Shown piece after piece: positions 9,276 through 16,695 of a DNA stretch of 18,370 nt; within the stretch, counting starts at the first letter, position 1; every line of letters begins with the position of its first letter. A program made the position numbers and the translations under genes. The notes under the pieces were generated by a model. It was not told the DNA's origin and did no database searches. It saw only the letters and a program-made list of their open reading frames with translations. Origin of the DNA: Bacillota bacterium (GTDB lineage: Bacteria > Bacillota > Clostridia > Christensenellales > SZUA-584); contig JAEWQS010000124.1 in assembly GCA_023399095.1 (NCBI GenBank), forward strand, positions 1 to 18,370. The letters run 5' to 3'.

Positions 9276-12200
9276 CTATTCTTTGTCGTCGAAATCATCG
9301 TCGTACAGGCTGTCTTCTTCGTCGATCAGGCCGTCGAGTGATTCGATCTCTATATCTTCAAAATCATCATCGCTTAGTTTTTTATCGTAACCTACGTAAG
9401 CATCATTTTCATCGGATGCGACGTCTTCATCTTCGCCTTCGAAATCATCATCCAAATCATCACTGTCAAAGTCGTCGTCATCGATGTCATCGTCCTTACT
9501 GATTCGGCTCTTTACTTTTACAACATCAATGTCGATATCGATGTCACTGTCTAAGTCGTCAAGATCCGGCACATCAAGCTCGTCAAAGCTTAAGTTCGAG
9601 AAATCATCGTCGCGCGATTTTTCGGCTCGTTTTTCGGCCCCCTCGCGTTCGGCCCCCTCGATATTCACCTCAAGACCCGAGATATCATCTTCCACGCTTT
9701 CCCTGATGGCAATCTCTTCGCCCACGTCGCCAAGCACCTTAACATCCAGTGAGAGCGACTGCATCTCTTTGATGAGCACCTTGAACGATTCGGGAACGCC
9801 GGGTTCGGGGATATTTTCGCCCTTCACGATGGCCTCATATGTCTTTACGCGGCCCACCACGTCGTCCGATTTCACGGTCAGTATCTCCTGAAGTGTGTTT
9901 GCCGCGCCATATGCCTCAAGCGCCCAGACTTCCATCTCACCAAAACGCTGCCCGCCGAACTGCGCCTTGCCGCCCAGTGGCTGCTGCGTGACCAGCGAAT
10001 AAGGGCCCGTGGAACGTGCGTGAATTTTGTCATCCACGAGATGGTGTAGCTTTAATATGTACATATATCCGACCGTTACGCGGTTCTCAAACGGCTCACC
10101 GCTTCGGCCGTCGTATAGTGCTGTCTTACCGTCCGGCTCCAGCCCCAGATCCTTAAAGAGGTCCATAATGTCGTCCTCTGTCGCGCCGTCGAAAACGGGT
10201 GTCGCGATGCGCCAGCCGAGTGCTTTGGCCACATAGCCAAGATGCACTTCAAGCACCTGGCCGATATTCATACGGGACGGAACACCGAGCGGATTCAGCA
10301 CGATGTCGAGCGGTGTGCCATCCGGCAGGAACGGCATATCCTCCACTGGCAGTATTCTTGAGATAACGCCCTTGTTTCCGTGGCGTCCGGCCATTTTATC
10401 GCCCACAGATATCTTACGTTTCTGCGCGATATAAACGCGCACCAGCTTGTTGACGCCTGCTGTCAATTCATCTTTATTCTCACGTGTAAACACCTTGATA
10501 TCGACAACGATACCTTCTTCGCCATGCGGCACACGAAGGGACGTGTCTCTGACTTCACGCGCTTTTTCGCCGAATATCGCACGCAGCAGACGTTCTTCCG
10601 CGGTCAGTTCTGTTTCGCCCTTGGGCGTCACCTTACCAACGAGTATATCGCCCGCGCGCACCTCAGCGCCGATACGAATGACGCCGCGTTCATCGAGATT
10701 CTTGAGTGCGTCCTCACCCACATTGGGGATATCGCGTGTGATTTCTTCAGGCCCCAGCTTGGTATCGCGCGCTTCGGCTTCGTAGCCTTCAATGTGGATG
10801 GATGTGAACACATCGTCACGCACCAGTCGCTCGCTGATTAGAATCGCGTCCTCGTAGTTGTAGCCTTCCCATGTCATAAAGCCGACCAGCACGTTGCGTC
10901 CTAGCGCAAGCTCACCCATTTCGGTGGACGGGCCGTCTGCGATAATTTGACCCTGTATAACCTTCTCTCCGGTTCTGACAATCGGGAACTGGTTAATGCA
11001 GGTGCCCTGATTGGAACGGGAGAATTTAATCAGACTATATTCTCTGATCTGTTTGTCTTCCTGAACGAGGATTCTTTCGGCAGACACGCTCTTGACAGTG
11101 CCGTCCTCGTAAGCGCGTATAACCGCACCCGAATCTTTGGCGGCCTTGTGCTCCATACCCGTGCCCACAATGGGCGCTTCGGGAACGAGCAGCGGCACCG
11201 CCTGACGCTGCATGTTAGAGCCCATGAGCGCACGGTTGGCGTCGTCGTTTTCCAGGAACGGAATCAGCGCCGTTGCAACCGAGACGACCTGCTTGGGAGA
11301 CACGTCCATGAGATCAACCTCTTCGCGTGCCACCTCAACGATTTCCTCCTGGCGACGCGACATAACACGGCTACGCGCAAAGAAGCCGTCTTCGCCGATG
11401 GGCTCGTTGGCCTGCGCCACCACGTATTTATCCTCTTCATCCGCCGTTAAGTAGACAATCTCTTCGGTCACAATTTTGTTTTTCTTGTCAATTCTGCGGT
11501 ACGGCGATTCAATAAAGCCATACTCGTTGATACGCGCAAATGTGGAAAGCGAGCCGATAAGGCCGATATTCGGACCTTCAGGCGTCTCGATCGGGCACAT
11601 ACGACCATAGTGCGTATGGTGAACGTCACGAACATCGAACGACGCGCGCTCACGGTTAAGCCCGCCGGGGCCCAATGCCGACAAACGCCGTTTATGCGTC
11701 AGCTCTGCAAGCGGATTCGTCTGATCCATAAACTGCGAGAGCTGTGAGGATCCGAAAAACTCCTTGATCGCCGCTGTGACCGGACGGATATTGATCAGAT
11801 TAGAAGGTGTTGCCACATCCATGTCCTGAATGGACATGCGCTCTCTGACCACACGTTCCAGCCTTGAAAGACCCACACGAATCTGGTTCTGGAGCAGCTC
11901 ACCTACGCTTCGGAGGCGTCTGTTGCCAAGGTGGTCGATGTCGTCTGTGCGGCCAAGACCGTATTTGAGGCCCATCTGATAGCTCATCGAGGCCATAATA
12001 TCATCGACGATGATGTGCTTGGGAATCAAATTCTCAATGCTGCTCTTAAGCTGCTTTTTAAGCTCTTCCTCGTTGCTGCCGAACTCATCGATTATCGCTT
12101 TGAGTGTCGGATAATGCACTTTTTCATTGATACCCACGCTCGAAGGATCAAACGACAAATGACTGTTCGCACGGACGAAATTGTTGCCGAGGACCTTCAC

Positions 12201-13211
12201 TTCGTTTTCACCGATGAGCAGCGTAACGCTGTTGATACCGGCTTCTTCAATCTGCTTTGCAGCGTCGCGCGTAATCACTTCGCCCTTAGAGGCCAGCAGT
12301 TCACCGTCTTCGGAGACGATGTTTTCCGCGCTTTTGTACCCTTCAATGCGGTCTGCAATGGAAAGCTTCTTATTGTATTTATAACGGCCAACCCTTGCAA
12401 GGTCATACCGTCTTGGGTCAAAGAACAAAGAATCGATCAGCATCCGTGCACTTTCCACCGTGGGCGGCTCACCCGGACGCAAACGCCGGTAAATCTCGAT
12501 GAGGCCGTCCTCAACGCTCTGTCCGCCGTCCTTTTTAAATGTGGCCTGCAAAAAGTCTTCATCACCGAAAAGGTCGATAATCTTCTGGTTTGTTCCGCAG
12601 CCCATTGCGCGCATCAGCACCGTCATGGGCAGCTTGCGCGTTCTGTCCACGCGCACCCAGTAGCAGTCGTTTGAATCCGTTTCGTATTCAAGCCAAGCAC
12701 CGCGGTTCGGAATTACCGTGGCCGAATATAGCTGTTTTCCCGATTTGTCTATTGAAAAATCGAAATAAACACCGGGAGATCGAACAAGCTGGCTGACGAT
12801 AACACGCTCGGCACCGTTGATAATAAATGTGCCCTTTTCCGTCATAAGCGGGAAATCACCCATGAACACTTCTTGTTCCTTCATCTCACCCGTCTCTTTA
12901 TTAATGAGGCGCACGATGACCTTCAAGGGTGCAGCAAAATTCACGTCTCTTTCTTTGCATTCCTCGACGGCGTACTTGGGTTTGTTTTCAATATAGTAGT
13001 CTACAAATTCAAGAATCAGGTTTTCTGAATAATCGGTGATAGGAGAAATATCATTGAGTACTTCTCTGAGTCCCGTTTCCAAAAATGAAATGTATGAGTT
13101 CTTTTGGATCTCTATCAGATCCGGCATATCCAGGACTTCTTCGATCTTCGAAAAGCTCATCCTGCTTCGCTTTTCATAATTGACTTCATGCACCATACGT
13201 TTTTTATCCAC
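9276..13211 (-). CDS. rpoB: DNA-directed RNA polymerase subunit beta
   Basis: Second large RNA polymerase subunit. The core is complete: rifampicin region SSQLSQFMDQTNPLAELTHK (488-507) with the sensitive residues D496, H506 and S511; ED pair at 787-788 in EGYNYEDAI; GDKMAGRHGNKG (937-948) with catalytic lysines K939 and K947; C-terminal GGKAQFGGQRFGEMEVWALE (1080-1099), which joins beta to beta'. At 1311 aa it is about 120 longer than B. subtilis RpoB, because an acidic tail of about 145 residues follows the core (separate entry). Start: GTG at 13211 gives MDKKRMVHEVNYEKRSRMSF, but AGGAG is only 1 nt away; ATG at 13196 also fits the family but would be 16 nt away. The exact start is therefore uncertain by five residues. 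Confidence 0.99.
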   Translation of the reverse strand: MDKKRMVHEVNYEKRSRMSFSKIEEVLDMPDLIEIQKNSYISFLETGLREVLNDISPITDYSENLILEFVDYYIENKPKYAVEECKERDVNFAAPLKVIVRLINKETGEMKEQEVFMGDFPLMTEKGTFIINGAERVIVSQLVRSPGVYFDFSIDKSGKQLYSATVIPNRGAWLEYETDSNDCYWVRVDRTRKLPMTVLMRAMGCGTNQKIIDLFGDEDFLQATFKKDGGQSVEDGLIEIYRRLRPGEPPTVESARMLIDSLFFDPRRYDLARVGRYKYNKKLSIADRIEGYKSAENIVSEDGELLASKGEVITRDAAKQIEEAGINSVTLLIGENEVKVLGNNFVRANSHLSFDPSSVGINEKVHYPTLKAIIDEFGSNEEELKKQLKSSIENLIPKHIIVDDIMASMSYQMGLKYGLGRTDDIDHLGNRRLRSVGELLQNQIRVGLSRLERVVRERMSIQDMDVATPSNLINIRPVTAAIKEFFGSSQLSQFMDQTNPLAELTHKRRLSALGPGGLNRERASFDVRDVHHTHYGRMCPIETPEGPNIGLIGSLSTFARINEYGFIESPYRRIDKKNKIVTEEIVYLTADEEDKYVVAQANEPIGEDGFFARSRVMSRRQEEIVEVAREEVDLMDVSPKQVVSVATALIPFLENDDANRALMGSNMQRQAVPLLVPEAPIVGTGMEHKAAKDSGAVIRAYEDGTVKSVSAERILVQEDKQIREYSLIKFSRSNQGTCINQFPIVRTGEKVIQGQIIADGPSTEMGELALGRNVLVGFMTWEGYNYEDAILISERLVRDDVFTSIHIEGYEAEARDTKLGPEEITRDIPNVGEDALKNLDERGVIRIGAEVRAGDILVGKVTPKGETELTAEERLLRAIFGEKAREVRDTSLRVPHGEEGIVVDIKVFTRENKDELTAGVNKLVRVYIAQKRKISVGDKMAGRHGNKGVISRILPVEDMPFLPDGTPLDIVLNPLGVPSRMNIGQVLEVHLGYVAKALGWRIATPVFDGATEDDIMDLFKDLGLEPDGKTALYDGRSGEPFENRVTVGYMYILKLHHLVDDKIHARSTGPYSLVTQQPLGGKAQFGGQRFGEMEVWALEAYGAANTLQEILTVKSDDVVGRVKTYEAIVKGENIPEPGVPESFKVLIKEMQSLSLDVKVLGDVGEEIAIRESVEDDISGLEVNIEGAEREGAEKRAEKSRDDDFSNLSFDELDVPDLDDLDSDIDIDIDVVKVKSRISKDDDIDDDDFDSDDLDDDFEGEDEDVASDENDAYVGYDKKLSDDDFEDIEIESLDGLIDEEDSLYDDDFDDKE
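9279..9716 (-). other. Acidic low-complexity C-terminal tail of RpoB
   Basis: Encodes residues about 1166-1311 of RpoB, after the conserved core ends near LSLDVKVLGDVGEEI. From residue 1201 on, 54 of 111 residues are Asp or Glu. The motif DDDF occurs five times (1201, 1245, 1254, 1281, 1304), and there is a DIDIDID run near 1224-1229. It begins with a charged mixed stretch (EGAEREGAEKRAEKSR) that may be helical; the rest looks disordered. The reading frame is open through a low-complexity GAT/GAC-rich stretch and ends in TAA just before rpoC. Confidence 0.9.
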
Positions 13212-13292
13212 TCTCCTGTTAGCAAAGTAACATTATGACATTTTCAAGATGAAGGCACTCGCTGATTATTCCCGTAATAAGGCAATAATATA

Positions 13293-13307
13293 CGCACTTT
13301 TCGTGCG
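13293..13307 (-). other. Hairpin in the rpoB leader
   Basis: CGCAC/GTGCG stem (5 bp) with a GAAAA loop on the minus strand. It lies within the roughly 170-nt leader predicted between the rpoB promoter and its start codon. A run of seven Ts (13323-13317) precedes it in the transcript rather than following it, so it is not an intrinsic terminator. Function unknown. Confidence 0.4.
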
Positions 13308-13390
13308 CCGCCCGTTAAAAAAAGACCCGCATCCGTCGTCGGCAAATAGAGAGACTCCCCCCTATTATGAGCACGCTAATGCAATATAAC

Positions 13391-13419
13391 ATATTACTAT
13401 ACCCATATATCCTTGTCAA
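13391..13419 (-). promoter_or_regulatory. Promoter of rpoB-rpoC
   Basis: On the minus strand a perfect -35 TTGACA (13419-13414), a 17-nt spacer and -10 TAATAT (13396-13391, four of six consensus bases). Transcription from near 13384 gives a leader of about 170 nt. The 287-nt gap between lysA and rpoB (13212-13498) holds this promoter, the leader hairpin and an 8-bp inverted repeat bracketing the promoter (13352-13359 with 13438-13445). No small gene, riboswitch or clear lysA terminator was seen there. Confidence 0.7.
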
Positions 13420-13498
13420 TAAGAAATAAGGGAGTTTGGGAGTCTTTTCATAAACTGTTTACATCGCGTTGCCGCAGGTCTTAATAATTTCTATTAAA

Positions 13499-14737
13499 TT
13501 AATACTTAAATGTAGCGAAGTAATCCTCAGGCGTCTCCGCGCGGCGGATAAGCTCGACTTCACCGTTTTCCTTAAGCAGCAGCTCCGCGCTGCGCAGCTT
13601 TCCGTTATAATTATATCCCATCGCAAAACCGTGTGCGCCGGCGTCGTGAATGACGAGGATGTCGCCGCCATCGATTCTGGGCAGCATTCTGTCGATAGCG
13701 AACTTATCGTTATTTTCGCATAATCCGCCTGTTACGTCATACTTGTGATCGATCGGCGCCTCTTCCTTGCCGAGCACCGTGATATGATGGTAGGATCCGT
13801 ACATGGCGGGACGCATTAGGTTCGCAGCACACGCATCCACGCCGATATAGTCCTTGTAAATCTCTTTTTTATGTATCGCTGTGGTCACGAGATGCCCATA
13901 CGGCGCGAGCATGTACCGGCCAAGCTCGGTATAGATCGCCGTGTCACCAAGACCCGCTGGCACCATAATCTCTTTAAACGCTTCTCGCACCGCGTCGCCG
14001 ATCACCATGATATCGCTGCCCTGCTCATCCGGTCTGTAAGGGATGCCGATGCCGCCCGACAGATTGATATACGCGATGGACGCTCCCGTTTCGTGATTAA
14101 GCTCCACTGCGGTTTCAAAAAGCAGCCGCGCAAGCTTGGGGTAATACGCGTTCGTGGTGGTGTTGGACGCGAGAAAGGCGTGAAGCCCGAAGCGCTTTGC
14201 GCCAAGCTCAAGCAGCTTCTTAAACCCTTGCGAAAGCTGCTCCCGCGCAAAGCCGTATTTAGCCTCACCGGGGTTGTCCATAATCTTGTTTTCCAGCTCA
14301 AAGTGGCCGCCCGGGTTGAAACGGCAGCCGATGATCTCAGGGATACCAACCAGCGAGTTTAAGTAGTCGATATGCGTGATATCGTCAAGGTTGATGACCG
14401 CCCCCAGCTTGTCGGCCAGCCGGTAGTCCTCCTCGGGTGTCACATTGGAGGAGAACATGATATCAGCACCCTCGAAGCCGCACATATCGGCCATCATGAG
14501 CTCTGTGAGCGATGAGCAGTCTAACCCGCACCCTTCTTCCTTCAATACTTTTAATATAGAAGGATTGGGCGTGGCTTTTACCGCAAAATACTCCTTAAAG
14601 CCTTTATTCCAGCTAAATGCTTTGTAAAGATTTCTTGCGTTTTCTCTGATCCCCTTTTCGTCATATAAATAGAAGGGCGTCGGATACTTTTCTCTGATCT
14701 CTTCCGCCTTCTTCTTGGTGATAAATGGTCTCTTCAT
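13499..14737 (-). CDS. lysA: Diaminopimelate decarboxylase (PLP fold type III)
   Basis: Last step of lysine synthesis: decarboxylation of meso-diaminopimelate to L-lysine, using pyridoxal phosphate in an alanine-racemase-like barrel. The 412 aa are of normal length. PLP lysine K54 lies in EYFAVKATPNP; the phosphate-binding Gly loop is SGGIGIPY (227-234); ELGR (271-274) replaces the common EPGR; CENND (340-344) replaces CES[GS]D but keeps the catalytic Cys and the Glu that contacts the substrate D-centre; HDAGAHGFAMGYNYNG (364-379) closes the site. These variants match a clostridial subgroup usually annotated LysA, from family memory. The ATG has AAAGG 11 nt upstream. It stands between a terminator and the rpoB promoter, so it appears transcribed alone; its own promoter was not identified. 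Another carboxylated diamine as substrate is possible. Confidence 0.88.
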   Translation of the reverse strand: MKRPFITKKKAEEIREKYPTPFYLYDEKGIRENARNLYKAFSWNKGFKEYFAVKATPNPSILKVLKEEGCGLDCSSLTELMMADMCGFEGADIMFSSNVTPEEDYRLADKLGAVINLDDITHIDYLNSLVGIPEIIGCRFNPGGHFELENKIMDNPGEAKYGFAREQLSQGFKKLLELGAKRFGLHAFLASNTTTNAYYPKLARLLFETAVELNHETGASIAYINLSGGIGIPYRPDEQGSDIMVIGDAVREAFKEIMVPAGLGDTAIYTELGRYMLAPYGHLVTTAIHKKEIYKDYIGVDACAANLMRPAMYGSYHHITVLGKEEAPIDHKYDVTGGLCENNDKFAIDRMLPRIDGGDILVIHDAGAHGFAMGYNYNGKLRSAELLLKENGEVELIRRAETPEDYFATFKY

Positions 14738-14794
14738 AACATATGCTGCCTTTCTGGTGCTTGTCCAAAATTTTTATTGTTTTTTATCTGTGAA

Positions 14795-14831
14795 AAATAA
14801 AAAACAAAAGCGGCGCATTTCGCAGCCGCTT
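14795..14831 (-). terminator. Intrinsic terminator after the 135-aa gene
   Basis: On the minus strand AAGCGGC (14831-14825) pairs with GCCGCTT (14814-14808). The interior can extend with a further GC pair around a GAAAT loop, and TTGTTTTTTATTTTT follows. It starts 12 nt after the stop codon of the 135-aa gene and separates that gene from lysA. Confidence 0.93.
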
Positions 14832-14843
14832 ATATTCATTTTT

Positions 14844-15251
14844 TTATCGCAAGCTGTAACTGCCAAGCGTACCCAGCGTCTCCTTTTCGCTTAACACCAC
14901 ATCATACAAGCTGATGCCCAGCGTGTTGCACAGTGCAGCCAAATAGAAAAGCGCACCGCCGATCTCCTTTTCAATTGTCTGCCTGCATTCGAGGCAAAGC
15001 TCGCCTTTTAACTGTGAGGACATGAGGCTGCTCAAGTTTTTCATGCTGACCTCTCCGGGGAATACCTGTTTCTTTCCTTCAAATTCAACGCATCCGCAAT
15101 GAGTCGCCGATTTAACAACGCTCCTGTTCACGCGTCCCGCGCTCGTTTGTATTTTTGTCAGGATATCAAGAACGCTTCTGTTGCGCATCAACAGCTCACC
15201 AACCACGTTCTGGAAGTCCTCCATTAAAATGTCATCGATTGAGTTTCCCAT
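14844..15251 (-). CDS. Conserved small Cys-rich protein, MazG-like C-terminus
   Basis: 135 aa. The look is of a conserved clostridial protein of unknown function. The N-terminus (about 8-50) appears helical (NVVGELLMRNRSVLDILTKI). Then comes HCGC (51-54) and, after a basic linker, CLEC (86-89); these four Cys plus H51 look like a metal site. The C-terminal helix EKEIGGALFYLAALCNTLGI (94-113) resembles the second helix of MazG/all-alpha NTP pyrophosphatases, but the acidic metal ligands of that family (EExxE, ExxD) are missing, so it is unlikely to be an active pyrophosphatase. GAGGGG lies 5 nt before the ATG. A near-perfect promoter and its own terminator make it a monocistronic, probably well-expressed gene. 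Confidence 0.85.
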   Translation of the reverse strand: MGNSIDDILMEDFQNVVGELLMRNRSVLDILTKIQTSAGRVNRSVVKSATHCGCVEFEGKKQVFPGEVSMKNLSSLMSSQLKGELCLECRQTIEKEIGGALFYLAALCNTLGISLYDVVLSEKETLGTLGSYSLR

Positions 15252-15288
15252 AACTGCCCCTCTTTTCGTTTCGCTTCTGTTACTTCAT

Positions 15289-15316
15289 ATTATATAGCGC
15301 CCACGCCTTTTGTCAA
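15289..15316 (-). promoter_or_regulatory. Consensus SigA promoter of the 135-aa gene
   Basis: On the minus strand perfect -35 TTGACA (15316-15311), a 16-nt spacer and perfect -10 TATAAT (15294-15289). The predicted start near 15282 gives a 5' leader of about 30 nt. It lies between cobS and the 135-aa gene, so the latter is not dependent on the cob operon. Confidence 0.9.
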
Positions 15317-15367
15317 AGAATGTTTTTTGTCGCATTCTGTCTTAATGCTATTACGAAACGCTTCATA

Positions 15368-16129
15368 TTATCTTGCTACTATGATAACAGTTATACATGA
15401 AAAAAGCAAAAAAACAAGTTGACTAAATTCCACAGAAAAGCCAATCACGTCTCCCGTGATACCGCCAAGCTTCTTTGAAAACCTCCAAACGGTCAGTGCC
15501 GTCACCAAAAGTGCTGCCAGAAGCGCCGCAACAAAACCCATGAGCAACGTCCAGCCTTGAAGTCCCTGCCTCAAGCAAAACCCCGCCGCGATTGCCACAA
15601 ATGCTGCCGTGGCCCAAACCACATGTACAGTTTTCACGCCGTCCACAAACCACCGTCCCAGTCCATTCGTTGCGCTGCGGTGCAAACGCGCACAAAGCAG
15701 CGCCGCCGTGCGTCCGACGAGTGGAAACAGTGCTGCCGCCGCAGCGCCCGCCTGGGCCATACACGCCGTCATGCCAACAACATATACACATATCGCCAGC
15801 ACACCGAATGTGCCGATATGGCTGTCCTTCATAATAGAGAGCGTGCCTTCCCTATCCCGGTGCGCGGCAAAGCCATCCACAGTGTCTGCCATGCCGTCCA
15901 CGTGCAGCCCGCCGCTTAAAAACAGATAGATCACAAGCGCTGCAAAAGCGGTCACATACTCACCGATCACGTCCCTAAGCAGCATAACCGCGCCCACGGG
16001 TATACCGATGATGATGCCGATCACAAAAAGATATTTGATACCCTTCTTATAAAGCGCGTCATCGATCGTCTCGGGCGCACGCACGGGTATACGCGTAAAA
16101 AACGCCAGCATTAAAACAAAACTCTTCAT
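15368..16129 (-). CDS. cobS: Adenosylcobinamide-GDP ribazoletransferase
   Basis: Integral membrane enzyme that joins adenosylcobinamide-GDP with alpha-ribazole (or its 5'-phosphate) to give adenosylcobalamin (or its phosphate), the last assembly step of the nucleotide loop. The 253 aa are of normal length, with about six hydrophobic segments. Family signatures are GGLHVDGMADTVDG (73-86, acidic metal-binding motif), KDSHIGTFG (101-109) and GGITGDVIG (222-230). The ATG lies 2 nt after the cobU stop codon, so translation is likely coupled to it. No clear terminator was found between its stop codon and the next promoter. Confidence 0.97.
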   Translation of the reverse strand: MKSFVLMLAFFTRIPVRAPETIDDALYKKGIKYLFVIGIIIGIPVGAVMLLRDVIGEYVTAFAALVIYLFLSGGLHVDGMADTVDGFAAHRDREGTLSIMKDSHIGTFGVLAICVYVVGMTACMAQAGAAAAALFPLVGRTAALLCARLHRSATNGLGRWFVDGVKTVHVVWATAAFVAIAAGFCLRQGLQGWTLLMGFVAALLAALLVTALTVWRFSKKLGGITGDVIGFSVEFSQLVFLLFSCITVIIVAR

Positions 16130-16131
16130 AT

Positions 16132-16695
16132 TTATTTAAGCCTCAGCGGCAGCCCTGATATCATACAGATAACCTCATCCGCACGCGCTGCCACATGCAT
16201 ATTCAGCCGCCCCGCGATGTCACGGAACAGACTGCCCATACGAAACGCAGGCACGACGCCCTGCCCCACTTCATTTGTGACCACGATCAGCAGCTTGCCC
16301 TCTGTCCCAGCAAGCAAATCATCCACATCCGCCGTGATTTCTTCCTCGAGCGCCTGCACCGCCTCGATCTCGCATGAATCAAAATCGAGACCGCTGTCCA
16401 TCATGTGGTTGGTTGTCAGCGTCGTCAAGCAATCCAGCAGCAGCGTATCGCATTGCGCAAAGCGCTCGCTGCGCGTCAGCTCCGCGAATCCGCTGTATCT
16501 CTCAAACGTCTCCCATTCGGCCGGGCGCGACGCTTTATGCCGCGCAATCCTGTCCGCCATATCCGCATCCGTCACCACCGCCGTCGCGATATAACCCACG
16601 CGGCCGCCCGCTTCGCTTGCGCGTTTTTCCGCATAGTCGCTTTTTCCGCTTCGCGCACCGCCCGTGACCAAAACCACCCCGGTTACAATGCCCAT
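16132..16695 (-). CDS. cobU: Adenosylcobinamide kinase / guanylyltransferase
   Basis: Bifunctional enzyme: phosphorylates adenosylcobinamide, then transfers GMP to form adenosylcobinamide-GDP. Numbered from the upstream TTG: P-loop GGARSGKS (13-20); RIARHKASRPAEW (50-62) with H54 at the position of the guanylylated His of Salmonella CobU; LLLDCLTTL (86-94); and TNEVGQGVVP (141-150). All catalytic features are present. Start: the ATG at 16695 overlaps the cobO stop as TGATG, suggesting coupled translation, and gives MGIVTGVVLVTGGARSGKS (187 aa). A TTG one codon upstream (16698) is 9 nt from GAAAGGG, versus 12 nt for the ATG, so it cannot be excluded. Confidence 0.97.
   Translation of the reverse strand: MGIVTGVVLVTGGARSGKSDYAEKRASEAGGRVGYIATAVVTDADMADRIARHKASRPAEWETFERYSGFAELTRSERFAQCDTLLLDCLTTLTTNHMMDSGLDFDSCEIEAVQALEEEITADVDDLLAGTEGKLLIVVTNEVGQGVVPAFRMGSLFRDIAGRLNMHVAARADEVICMISGLPLRLK

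Noticed and set aside
11931..12674. Long open frame (247 codons) on the plus strand, antisense to rpoB; similar long antisense frames opposite fusA and rpoC
   Set aside because: They are shadows of GC-biased codon use in strongly conserved genes; no ribosome site, family motif or composition supports them.
15332..15348. GCATT/AATGC hairpin after cobS as a possible terminator
   Set aside because: 5-bp AT-rich stem, no T-run on the minus strand; insufficient.
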